A stretch of DNA of 64,000 bases, taken from assembly GCA_035079385.1 (NCBI GenBank), contig JAVHKY010000001.1:11928501-11992500 (forward strand), read 5' to 3'. The stretch's first letter is position 1; each line of letters starts with the position of its first letter. The notes under the pieces were generated by a model. The model did not search any database. It saw nothing but the letters and a program-made list of their open reading frames with translations, and was not told the DNA's origin. A program made the position numbers and the translations under genes. Positions 12,546 to 24,157 of the stretch are shown here, in pieces. The DNA comes from Aspidiotus rigidus (taxonomy: Eukaryota > Arthropoda > Insecta > Hemiptera > Diaspididae).

Positions 12546-12719
12546 TTATCGGTTGTGAGTTTGGGGCAGTACTCCCCACCAAAATAAACATTATAAGACA
12601 TCGTTCACACGATTAGAAAAAATCTTAAAAACGTGCTGCCATACCCATTGCACAACTGGTACCGCCTGACTGACTCTAATTTATTGAACTAGCGCACATT
12701 TTGAATTTTCTTTTGTCAG

Positions 12720-13140
12720 TTTGCACCAATTTTGTGATTTGTTGTCAAAATGATTACGGCTGCAAGTGCAAACCATCCTGAATGTTCATCAATTTTCAAA
12801 TATGTAATTGATTTCCATAATATTATTCCCTGATCATAGCTTGCAAATGAGCCAAGCTTTTCAACCCCCCTCCACTTATTAGTAGTTGCAAAGGGATGGA
12901 TGTCTCAGATCAGAGTGGTGATGGCTGCAAACCACCCTGAATGTTCATCAATTGTAAAATATAAAATTGATTGGTTTTATGACCATGGCTTGCCAATAAG
13001 CCCAACAGCTCCTCCTATTAGAAGTTGCGAAGGGATGGAAGACTCAGGTGAAATGGTGATGGCTGCAAACCATCTAAACATTCGCCAATTGCAAAATAAG
13101 CTATTAACTTCCGAATTCCCCACCCATAGCTTGCAAATAA
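12720..13140 (+). repeat. Tandem repeat, second block
   Basis: Continuation of the array at 9880-10,140: at least three units with the words CATAGCTTGCAAAT (12,836 and 13,124) and CATGGCTTGCCAATAAG (12,983), separated by 141-147 bases. Reading frames here are translations of the repeat. Confidence 0.65.
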
Positions 13141-13149
13141 CTATCTCTG

Positions 13150-15530
13150 ATGTGTTCCAATTATTGTATGCCACAGCATAGAGCACCAGGAATCCTGAAA
13201 CAATTACAGTTGTATTGAGGGATCCCTAATTAAAATATTGTAAATTACAAGAGGATGAATACTACAAATTTTGAGACATTGTTCTTCATTGGGAATTTGA
13301 GTACCTGTTCAAAATAATATTTGTGATGCGAATACTTACGTGTATTTGTGCACTATGGTGCGTAATTTTAATAGAACCAGTGTTGAGACTGGTGCCTATT
13401 TATTCTGGTAGTCTCTCAAGCCTGTTTTAAGAGTGTGGTGAAAGCATTCCTCAATTCAGTTGATTAGGGATGGTATATGTTGTAGTGGACCTCCATCAAG
13501 GAGTACTGTGAGTTTAGTTTCTTGCGCTTAGAAATTGAAATCCGCTTATTGTGATCGCATCGGGGCCAGGATAAAATGATCACATTAGGCGGCTGATAAG
13601 AAAATCCGAAAAGCTATTATTTAAAATTGGGAATCTATTTACATGCAGTATGTTGTGCAGTGTACATATAAATTTCAGGTTAATAGACAAAACATTGAAA
13701 ATATGAACTTTGAGACGTTTCGTTGCACTTTAGCAAGACATGACATTGAAGGTACGTATTTTGCGTACATTATTATCTTCATTCTTCATTTCTAACGTTA
13801 TTTTTCGTGTTTTTTCTGAAAATTTGATCATAAAAAAAGGCGTTCGATAACACTATGCGATAAAATTTAGCCCAGGAAATCGGGACCACAGTATTTTGAT
13901 CATATATTACCCAGCTGATTCTATCCCTACACAAGCTCGGATATGCTCCCCAACTCAGCCGATCTGACCTATGCAAATACTAGAAAAATCATCGCATTTC
14001 AACTTGTAGACTCCGCTTCTCCCAAACTTCACAACACTAACTTCAAGACTTCCAGAAAGGCGCTTGAGGGTGAAGGGGCTGTAATATGTCGGATGGAAAC
14101 TGAAGGGACGAGGAGTCTTGTTCAGTTCGGTAGAAAACTTTACTTAGTAAGGGAGAGAAATCCATTTGAACCTTCTTCTCTTAGTAACGCAGGACAGAGG
14201 TAGTGAGATCGAGGGTCTTTCGGATAAATATTCTCCTGATCATGCTGTCAACGTTGATGTTGAGGTTGTTACGAAGGGCCAAAGTCTTTATAGTGTCAAC
14301 CTCCCTCTAAAATTCATGAGGGGGCGTATGGGTAAGAGCGAGTATCTCCCTCGCTACATCACTGCTGCCCTTATATAATATTGTACCTAATATTTTTGAA
14401 TCAAATAATGAAACAAGATCTTTTTTTTGCTTCTGAAAATTAGTGAACTACAATACGAATGTATTTCTCGAAGAATATTGGTCTGAGTCTCGGTTAGAAT
14501 ATTTCATCCAATCTTGAGTTCGATAAGACAGAAAATAAGAATAATATTTCGTAGTTTTCCATTATTCGATATTTCTTGTATTCTTGTACGCGCATATAGA
14601 AAAATAAACGAATCAATTTATTTTTTGAACAAAAATAGATACCTTAATTACAATTCCAGACGTTCATAAGTACGCGCCGTGAAACTATATCGTAATTTAT
14701 AGAATGAAATTAAATGAGAAGAGAAGAGCAGGAGGAAACAAAGCGGAGCGACAGAGAGCAATGTACAGATCTCGTATGATAGGGAGACAGAAAGGCTTGT
14801 ATCCCGTGGTGTCGATGGAGGCCGCAGCCGGCAGCGATTCCACACAACTGCAATAAATATAAGCATCGGTAGTTTCTCTTTTATTGATATTTCTCCCACT
14901 ATTTATTTTGAATTTTTAATTGAGGTTAAATGATAAATTTCAGCCCGTACTGTCCGTTTCTTCTCCTTGTAGTTATATTATAGCTTATAGGAATACCTCT
15001 TGTATGGAGCGTTTATCGGTACCTAGTGCCTTTACCCGCGCGTTATTTATGATTGGTCGATAAATTGTATCCATAATGCCGTTTATTACCTTTTTTTTTT
15101 TCTTTCTTAACTTTTATATTCCTTCTTCTTTTGCTGCGCTGCTTCTTGTGCCTCCTTTTCTTCTTTTGTACTTTTTCTTTCCGCGATCAGAAAATGAGCT
15201 ATTAATTTTCCAACTCGTTCGTGAGTATAGTGCATATATACGGGTAGAGAGATATACAGTTCGTGGTACATAGTATTACTGCATAATGTATAAAACCAGT
15301 TAGATGGAGTATTTATTTGGAAATTCTGAAAGCGGTCCTGCTATCCATCACTCACTTCTTACATTTTATCGAACTCTTTAGTAGACTTTATTAAAAACAA
15401 AAAAGGACTTTTCTCTGTATACTCATATTCAGACTGATACGTTTCAAAGTGGAAGAATTCATGAGAATTTTCAGCTGTTGATGATAAGAATTTTTACTCA
15501 GAAGAAATGAACTATATAACAGGCGCAGGG
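13150..15530. other. Unique DNA, no recognised gene
   Basis: Two overlapping plus-strand frames at 13,943-14,203 and 14,166-14,378 (86 and 70 codons) are free of low complexity but match nothing I know. They could be fragments of one interrupted gene. The rest is AT-rich unique sequence without repeat ends. Confidence 0.35.
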
Positions 15531-15531
15531 G

Positions 15532-15831
15532 TTGCAGAATAGGAAAATGCCAGGAGAGCAAACAGAACAAAATGCTAAACTGCACACTACTCTCACACTC
15601 CAAAATCGGATAGAAAGATTGGAGGACTTGATGAGACCAACCAACATGACGAGGGACGAGTGGATGGATGTGCCAAGGGTGGAAAAGTGGATCGCACAAA
15701 TTACTTCAAAATTTTCATACTCTAGTTATCTTAGGCCTCCAAAGTTTCAGGCTAAACTTCTAGCCATACCTCTCTCCCAGAGTATTGATCCATTTTGTGC
15801 GCTTATATTCAGCCGAAGCAAACTTGATTAA
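15532..15831 (+). CDS. Unrecognised 99-codon reading frame
   Basis: The frame encodes about 99 residues; the N-terminal half is charged and could form a short coiled coil (residues 10-35 include RIERLEDL), the rest is unremarkable. It lies just inside the right arm of the large inverted-repeat structure. The opposite strand is open over the same interval, which weakens the coding case. No ATG context, splice site or family match decides it, so this may be chance. Confidence 0.15.
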   Translation: MQNRKMPGEQTEQNAKLHTTLTLQNRIERLEDLMRPTNMTRDEWMDVPRVEKWIAQITSKFSYSSYLRPPKFQAKLLAIPLSQSIDPFCALIFSRSKLD

Positions 15832-15932
15832 TAAATGGACCTCAAGTTGATCAATGGACAGAGACTGCTACACCAACCCTATCGAAAAATCCTTAGACAG
15901 GAGAATTCAGCACTGTAATATCATTAGCAAAA

Positions 15933-16418
15933 CATGTCTTTTATATTTTATCAGTCATCATAAAATATTTCAGTCTAGGCTTCTACTAGGTCAAGTGTTC
16001 GTGAGATATTATTCGTTTACCTCTTTACCTATCTTGGCGTCGTATAAGTCTTGTATGAGAAATATTTTGAGGTAATTGTGGGTGTTCTATATTTTGAGGT
16101 ATCAACTTTCGGTGGGGCGAACGAGCGATCTCGCTGTTGTATTGGAATGGTATGAGAAAATTCAAGTCTTTTTTGAGAAATGTGAGGTAGCGCGAACTCG
16201 CTCCGCTCGTTCGCCCCCTGTCTCGCTGTTGTATTGGAATGGTATGAGACAATTCAAGTCTAGGGGACTTGGAAAAATTTCGACTATTCAGCCTTTATTT
16301 ATTTAATTATTTAATTATTCAATTATTCAATTATTCAATTATTCAATTATTTAATTATTTAATTTTTAATTATTTAATTATTCAATTATTTAATTATTTA
16401 ATTATTTAATCATTTAAT

Positions 16419-16466
<48 letters not shown>

Positions 16467-17530
16467 TCTATTTATTTATTTATTCATCTATTCATCTATT
16501 TATTTATTTATTTATTTATTTATTCATTTATTTATTTATTATTAATTCTTCTACTAGGTCAAGTGTTCGTGAGATATTATTCGTTTACCCCTTTACCTAT
16601 CTTGGCGTCGTATAAGTCTTGTATGAGAAATATTTTGAGGTAATTGTGGGTGTTCTATATTTTGAGGTATCAACTTTCGTGGGGCGAACGAGCGATCTCG
16701 CTGTTGTATTGGAATGGTATGAGAAAATTCAAGTCTTCTATGAGAAATATGAGGTAGCGCGAACTCGCTCCGCTCGTTCGCCACCTGTCTCGCTGTTGTA
16801 TTGGAATGGTATGAGACAATTCAAGTCTAGGGGACTTGGAAAAATTTCGACTATCCAGCCATATATGATAGGAAGAGGGACTTAAAAAACTTTACCTATC
16901 TTGGCGTCGTATAAGTCTTCTATGAGAAATATGAGGTAGCGCGAACTGTTGTATTGGAATGGTATGTGACAATTCAAGTCTAGGGGACTTGGAAAAATTT
17001 CGACTATCCAGCCTTTGTTTATTTAATTGTTTAATTATTCAATTATTTAAATATTTAATTATTTAATATTATTTATTTATTTTTTATTTATTTATATATT
17101 ATTAATTCTTGTACTAGGTCAAGTGTTCGTGAGATATTATTCGTTTACCCCTTTACCTATCTTGGCGTCGTATAAGTCTTGTATGAGAAATATTTTGAGG
17201 TAATTGTGGGTGTTCTATATTTTGAGGTATCAACTTTCGGTGGGGCGAACGAGCGATCTCGATGTTGTATTGGAATGGTATGAGAAAATTCAAGTCTTTT
17301 TTGAGAAATATGAGGTAGCGCGAACTCGCTCCGCTCGTTCGCCCCCTGTCTCGCTGTTGTATTGGAATGGTATGAGACAATTCAAGTCTAGGGGACTTGG
17401 AAAAATTTCGATTATTCAGCCTTTATTTATTTAATTATTCAATTATTCAATTATTCAATTATTTAATTATTTAATTTTTAATTATTTAATTATTCAATTA
17501 TTTAATTATTTAATTATTTAATTATTTAAT

Positions 17531-17578
<48 letters not shown>

Positions 17579-18494
17579 TCTATTTATTTATTTATTCATC
17601 TATTCATCTATTTATTTATTTATTTATTTATTTATTTATTCATTTATTTATTTATTATTAATTCTTCTACTAGGTCAAGTGTTCGTGAGATATTATTCGT
17701 TTACCCCTTTACCTATCCTGGCGTCGTATAAGTCTTGTATGAGAAATATTTTGAGGTAATTGTGGGTGTTCTATATTTTGAGGTATCAACTTTCGTGGGG
17801 CGAACGAGCGATCTCGCTGTTGTATTGGAATGGTATGAGAAAATTCAAGTCTTCTATGAGAAATATGAGGTAGCGCGAACTCGCTCCGCTCGTTCGCCAC
17901 CTGTCTCGCTGTTGTATTGGAATGGTATGAGACAATTCAAGTCTAGGGGACTTGGAAAAATTTCGACTATCCAGCCATATATGATAGGAAGAGGGACTTG
18001 GAAAATTTTCTAATTATCAATTATATTAATTATTTAATTATTTATTTATTTAATTATTTATTATTATTACCCGTACTCGCGAATTTATGAATCACCCACG
18101 GGGTAGAGATTTTCTAATTATTAATTATATTAATTATTTAATTATTTATTTATTTATTTAATTATTTAAATATTTAATTAAATAATCATTTAATCATTTA
18201 ATTATTTAATTATTCAATTATTTATTTATTTATTTGATTATTTCATTATATTAATTATTTAATTATTTATTTATTTAATTATTATTTAATTAAATAATTA
18301 TTCAATTATTCATTTATTTAATTATTTAATTATTTATTAATTGTTTATTTATTTATTATTATTACGCGGGGTGTACTCGCGAATTTCTGAATCACCCAAG
18401 GGGTAGAGATTTCTCTTGACGGGGGGAGGGGGGGTGTACTCGCGAGTTTCAAAATCGGGGTCTGGCGAGAGAAAAGACATGGAACATGTCAAAA
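15933..18494 (-). repeat. Right arm of the inverted-repeat structure, higher-order array
   Basis: Reverse complement of the left arm but twice as long. Four copies of a unit of about 560 bp start near 16,047, 16,616, 17,175 and 17,731. Copies 1 and 3 share variants, as do 2 and 4, so a pair of about 1.12 kb was duplicated. Each unit carries a hairpin made of GGGGCGAACGAGCG and its complement (16,114-16,127 with 16,204-16,217 in copy 1) and a directly repeated block starting TCTCGCTGTTGTATTGGAAT. AT microsatellites separate units. A shortened unit lies at about 16,890-17,020. The outer end has the G-run, ACTCGCGAGT palindromes and GACATGTTCCATGTC mirror of the left arm. Confidence 0.85.
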
Positions 18495-18499
18495 CAACA

Positions 18500-21400
18500 T
18501 ACATATTCCCACTGACATGGCCTCTATATTAATGGAAGGAATGCTGAAACCAATGAAGAACTTGATAATAAGACACTTGACTGTGTTTCTTTTTATATTT
18601 AATTTAAAGTTGTAGTTATCAGATTAGTTTTCCCTCAATCGTCGTGAGAAAGATTATAGCAATTCACCTGCTAATTATACGCTTTGAATTACAGTAAAAT
18701 CCGTTTATTATTATTGCGCTTTTTCAAAAAACTGATATTTACCCTGAAAATCACAAAAAACCAATCTGGACCACACTTTCTTGTCCCCTGGAGACAATGC
18801 GCGCGTCATATCGTGTGGGACTTTTGGTATGTTGTATAAGGCGACAAATAACATATATATGCCAAAATTCAGCTGTCCCCCATTTATCCACACCAAATTT
18901 CCTAATATGACTGGACTAATTGGCAACATAAGTTATTGCGATTGAGGGATTTGAGGTTTAAGAGAGCTTAGGGTCGAAGTAGGTTTTTTTACTCGGGGGC
19001 GAGAAGGGATAAGGGATTGATGGATAAAGGGGGTAAGGGTAAGGTGAGTACTTCAAACACTATTCATACTTATTAATTCACGTTAATCTTCCATAATATC
19101 GCTTTAAACACAGATAAGGTACGTTTGAGATCATATTTTTCAATTTTAGGGCTTAGGGGTTGCCCCAAATAACTTGTTTGTAAGAGGTAAAAATGTATAG
19201 AAGTCTTCAAGGAACAACTTTTGTACGAAAAATTTTTTGATCAAACCCATAGGAGAGAAGATACACATAATTCTAAGAATGGGGGGATGGATCCTTTGAG
19301 TTTGAGGGGTTAGTAAAAATGGCACCCAAGCTTAATTTGTTCTACACATCTGTCTGAATAAGTTCCAGTCGTAATCGCGCAGAAGCTGTTTTTAGCTGGA
19401 ATTCGACTACACTACATCGCACTTGAAGAGTTCGAAACGATTTTCGCTTTAATAACAATCATCTGAACTCAGTCAGTTATGAAACTAGATGTACGGACTT
19501 GGTGAGTCCTCAAAGTACCCTTGTTGAGGACTTGGTAAAAATCTGTGGTTCAACTTTATGAATTTCGAATTTCGCTAGTCGAGCAGTCTCTTAGTGTATT
19601 CTACCAACCGAAAAAAACAAAATCGGGAGTTGATTTATTTTTTCTTCTGCCATACAAATGTTGGTAACAATGATTTTTGGACTTGGTGAATGTTACCTAC
19701 CAGTCGTCAGAGCTCGTTAACCTTTTTCCAACGATATGCATAACTCCAAATTGACAAAAAATGGGTTTTGAAAGTTTTGCCAAGAACGCTCGATTTGATA
19801 GTTGAAAGGTCAATCGTTTCTTAAATTTCTCCAAGCAAAATCACAATTATAGCTCTAAAACGACGAAGAGTTGAAACTTCTGGGAGCGAAATTAGTCGGG
19901 GAGGACTATGAGACATCAGTATAGGTTTCAATGGGATGATGGGATCTGCCAGCGAAGACAGATTCCCCCCCCCCCCTTAATGGGCTTATACATTTTGTAC
20001 GTACTTTAGTGGTTGTTACATGGGAAGGAAAGGAAATGTCCTGATATTTACGAAGGCCGAAGAATTCAAAGTTCTAGCTGTCTCAACTATCCTAATGAGT
20101 GATTTTCAGAACGCTTCTGGTTCGATAATGCCGTTCGTGTACGGACTGGCAAATATTTGATGAACTATAGCACTTGTAGGTCACCAATGAACGCCAATTA
20201 TTTCGACTCTCACGAAATACTCGGGCACCGGTCTTCACGATCGGTAGTTGCTGCATATTGTTATTACAGACGCGGTAATTTGAAAGCAAGCCGATACCTA
20301 TCATATTGACTGTCAGTCACGTTACTCAAGTACAAACGAAATCGATGCATAGTACACTGTACCATTGAACCGGTCTCCAAAACGGTGCAGTATACATCCG
20401 GTCATCGTGCTCGTTCAACTTAGCCAATCAAATTAACACCGTAGAAGGAGAACGAGGAAGGCTACCGTTTATCGTCTCTCTATCGACGCTTGATTAAATT
20501 CTCATTACAGCATCCAACAGCCATGAACTTCGAAGGGCTGATGATGCATTTGTGGTGATGCGTATCCAACCATGCGCTTAAAAGTTACTCTACATAAGCG
20601 CACAGTGTATTGAATAATTTTGTCCGTAACTCGATTTCTCATTGCAAAAATACGTAACGCATTCGCTAAGCGGTAAACTTATGATAATTAGATATTTTTT
20701 TCCTGGTCATCGCGACCCTTTAGGACCGTAACCTCCTACGCGGCATTGTATCGCTGCAGAGACGTCATCATTTATTTCAATTTTTCCACAGCGTTGAAAT
20801 TCGATCGCCGAATCTTTCACACTCTTTTTTTTTCGCAGTTTTGAATTTCTACACCTTCGCGTATATATGAAGAGATTTTAGTAAATTTTCCGCCGATTAG
20901 GTGATGACAATTAGAATAGACGGCGGCGGCGATCGAATTCTGCGATAGAGTGAAATTCCTTTTTGGTGGTCCGCCCGAAGCGCGTCGGAGCGGGCACGTG
21001 GAAAACCGTCATTATCCGCGCTACAGTCATGATAAAACAAAACATTGTTTTCTTAGACCACTTGCGTCGAACGCTAACGAGATGAGGCGGTGGTTGTTTG
21101 ACCACCGTCGGTGACAAAAATGACTACAAAAGGTGCCGAAAAACGTCTTCGCAAATTAGTCTACACGTTGTTGTTGTTTCAGCTTGGCTGGAAAGCTACC
21201 TTTGGCTTCTTGTTTTGCGAATGACGTTGACGGCGGCAGCGGCAAGTTGTACAAGAAAAATCGGGCCAATATATTCGGGGCTTTCTTGTACCGTACCATT
21301 TTTAGTCGTTCTCTAACGTTCCGTAATAGTATCGCAGGTATTTGACCTTTTTTTCTGTGCTCCGCCTGACCCCCAGTCGCAGTCGTCCGCTTTTTCGCAG

Positions 21401-23460
21401 CGGGAATTCGTTCGTATATGCTGGTGATTAATGCAGTTACCAAGATATAATAAGAACATTTTTTTTTCTTTCGAGTTTCTCCACGCTCTTCCGATTTCTT
21501 CGACATTTTATTACTGTTTTATAATCTCTTTTAGTTCTTCGCGTTGCCTCTTTTCTCCGGTTTTTATTTCGTTCTTGAAATATTTGTTCAATTTTTTAAC
21601 TTCTGCCAACTTTTTTCCCTTTACACTCTCCCCTCCCCCCTTCCTCCCCCCAAGTGTAAGATTCTCTTCGGTCCATACGATGCTCCGCCTTTCAACTCGT
21701 TATCATTGGTTCAGAAGTGAACGCAAACAAAGAACGTCAATCGTCCCATCTTTCAGTTGCGTTAAATGATAATAAATCAATCGGATTCGTGAGCGTATGA
21801 AAAAGTATGTATAATGTTGTACACAAAGTCGAAGACGTATAGGTACCTCTTCCTCGTCTAATTGCGCGACTTCTTCAGTGTAAATCGATTAACCATAAAG
21901 GCTGAACACATTCCAGTTAATTTACGCTCGATTAAATTAATCAGAGAGGTTCCATCGCGGTATACGTAATCGCTAACAAGAGCAACAAATTGACAAAACC
22001 GATTGTTTCGGCTCCTTAAGTACGCTAATAAGGATGATCTCGTCTCGCGATTATCGACTTTTCTCCGAATACCAACTGATTGGGTTGACGACAAAATACA
22101 CTGGACATGGATCATTTACCCGTTGTCATTACTCAAATTGACGTTAATCACCTTGACACCTACACTGGGTCAGTCATGTTTCTCGGCGATGCGATGCCAC
22201 CGATACTCCTGATGCGATACTATGCGCGTATAATGAATGATTCGTGTATTTGTGGATCTTCGAGCGGTGTGAACATTATTTAATGATGTCGTCGAGTCAT
22301 TTAAGGAAAAAGGGAAAGTTTTCGATGCATAAAATGGGCACGAGGCAATCTTAATTTTTCGATTAAACCATACATTATACGATATTACGTATGAGATACG
22401 ACTTCTACGAAACTCATTCATCAAGATAATGTGGTTTTTCATCTTACGCGGTTGAACGGAATGAATTTCAATATTTTGAAAAATAAGTACGTCTATATTT
22501 ATGATACATATTTGTGTTTCTTTTGAAAGGTTAAGTTAACAAGAAGATGCTACAAGGTATAGCATTAAGTCATAATTTTTCGCGGTTTTCTCGTTCTGTG
22601 GTCGATCCGAAAGAGTTGATAAAAATCGTTTCTTGGTAAAATGTTTTAATCTATTATGAATCACGCCTACAAACGTCCTGCTTCGCGTCGTTTCTTTTTG
22701 ACGGTGGATAAATAGAATGAAAAAAAAAAAAAATTTCGCAGAATAAATTTTTACTACGCGGTACGTTCGCATGATTGAACTTGTCAAGAGGAATTTCTGA
22801 TGTAAGTAGATTTCAGCTGCATATTTCGCCTGCGAACCCAGTCTGATTAGAGGGTGAGTCCCGATACCAGAACTAAAAAACAAAATGCTTCGAAAAAGTG
22901 CTGTTTGAAGAAACGATAAGGTTCTAAACTATCGAATGGAACTCGGCAAGAATTTCTTAAGTCTTCGTAAGCATCCTCTCAAAGTTTTGACTGGTATAAT
23001 GAGGTTTCAAAGTCCGTATTAGAATGAAAGTTAAACAAGTTTTATGTGAAATCTGCTCTAGAATTCTGGAAAAATACAGTGTTTTCGAGCCTGAGAAGGC
23101 TTCGATTGTCTCTCAGAATGTAGGGCCAAAAACCGGCCATATGAATACTCCTTCTTCATATTTGATCGAGGAAATGTTGGCCGTACTTCCGGCAAAATGT
23201 GATTCCGTAGAGAGCGGAGATTCTGATCTATTTTGATGATTTGAAAAAGCTCCGATCACCGAACGCTATACGTGGTATCTGGAGATAGACCCGTAAAAAT
23301 TTCCCAACTTTGATGTACATCTACGAGGAAGGAACTTCAAAAAATCTCGAGCTTTGAGCTGCACGGAGGCTGAAAAATTTCACAAAGTTCTAGCCTAGAG
23401 CTGTATACATACTCGTAAATTAAGAAAGGTACATAGAAATTAAATGAAGATTCAATTAGC
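18500..23460. other. Long stretch without a recognisable gene
   Basis: 18.5-20.0 kb is degenerate repeat-like DNA with several GGACTTGGTGA/GACTTGGTAAAA words, related to 23.7-24.15 kb. 20.0-23.3 kb is unique and CpG-containing. A C-run lies near 19,968-19,977. A frame at 21,156-21,506 (minus, 116 codons) and one at 22,536-22,883 (minus, 115 codons) are open but low in information, with no family match. I see no intron-linked frames. Confidence 0.45.
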
Positions 23461-23501
23461 TTTAGTTGCCACCTTTTTAATTGATATTGTTACAAAATAA
23501 T

Positions 23502-23535
23502 CGACGTTTCGACGCACTTAGTCGTCATCATCAGG
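23502..23535 (-). ncRNA. Hammerhead-ribozyme-like core, isolated
   Basis: On the minus strand the sequence reads CTGATGA, a stem-II candidate GACG with eight-base loop and CGTC, then GAAACGTCG. That is the conserved CUGANGA ... GAAA pair of catalytic boxes with a short base-paired stem between them. Penelope-like elements are known to carry such motifs in their terminal regions. No PLE coding sequence is visible beside it, so it may be a leftover terminus. Stems I and III are short and not proven. Confidence 0.45.
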
Positions 23536-24145
23536 AGAAACGTACTGAAATAAAAATAAAAATACAGAGAGAGAGGAGACCAAATACGAACGTGAGAAAA
23601 GGAAAAAGCTCGTGCCAACAAGATCAGAACCGGAAAGCTGATTGACTCTCCATTTAATTAAACCGTGTTTGTTACGGAAAGATAAAACTTTCATTTGGGA
23701 CATAGAAAGATTTCTACCTTTCAGCTGTGCATATTTCGGAAGAGGTACTTAAAAAACTTTGTCCAGGGGCTAGAACTTGTAAAATATCGACTTTCATGAA
23801 AGTTGAGAAGGATTTATGAAAATTTCGACCATCAAAGCATACGTGTACGAGGTGGGGAGAATCTTATGAAAATTTTGAGAACTTCGCTGTGTTTATGAGG
23901 GTGGGTGACGCAGAGAAGAGGTGATCATCGAGCTATAAGTGAAAGGGAGGAAAAATATCGAGCTTTAAACTATAATTATTCATCAGGAGGAGGACTTACG
24001 AAAATTTCGACCTCCAAACTATAAAGTCAGGTTCTTGGCAGAACTCACCAAGTCCATGTTTTGCCGATTTGGAATGCAAATTGTTGAAAAAATTTCGGCG
24101 AGCTCTTTCGACTGGCAATATTCACCAAATCCAAAAATCATTGTT

Positions 24146-24157
24146 ACCAACATAATT
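24146..24157 (+). repeat. Target duplication, left copy
   Basis: ACCAACATAATT here is repeated at 26,527-26,538, on either side of the R1-like element. The pre-insertion sequence resembles the reverse complement of 19,594-19,690, so the element entered an older repeat. Confidence 0.7.

Noticed and set aside
14648..14899. 83-codon minus-strand frame
   Set aside because: No motif, and neighbouring frames are equally open; treated as chance.
16025..18013. Several frames of 63-92 codons on both strands with repeated ERSER or TRSARSPPV peptides
   Set aside because: All are translations of the foldback-arm units; the same peptides recur at every unit and on both strands.
4820..18505. Target duplication for the 13.7-kb inverted-repeat structure
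   Set aside because: The bases just outside the mirrored ends (CTGTCTCT and CAACATAC) do not match.
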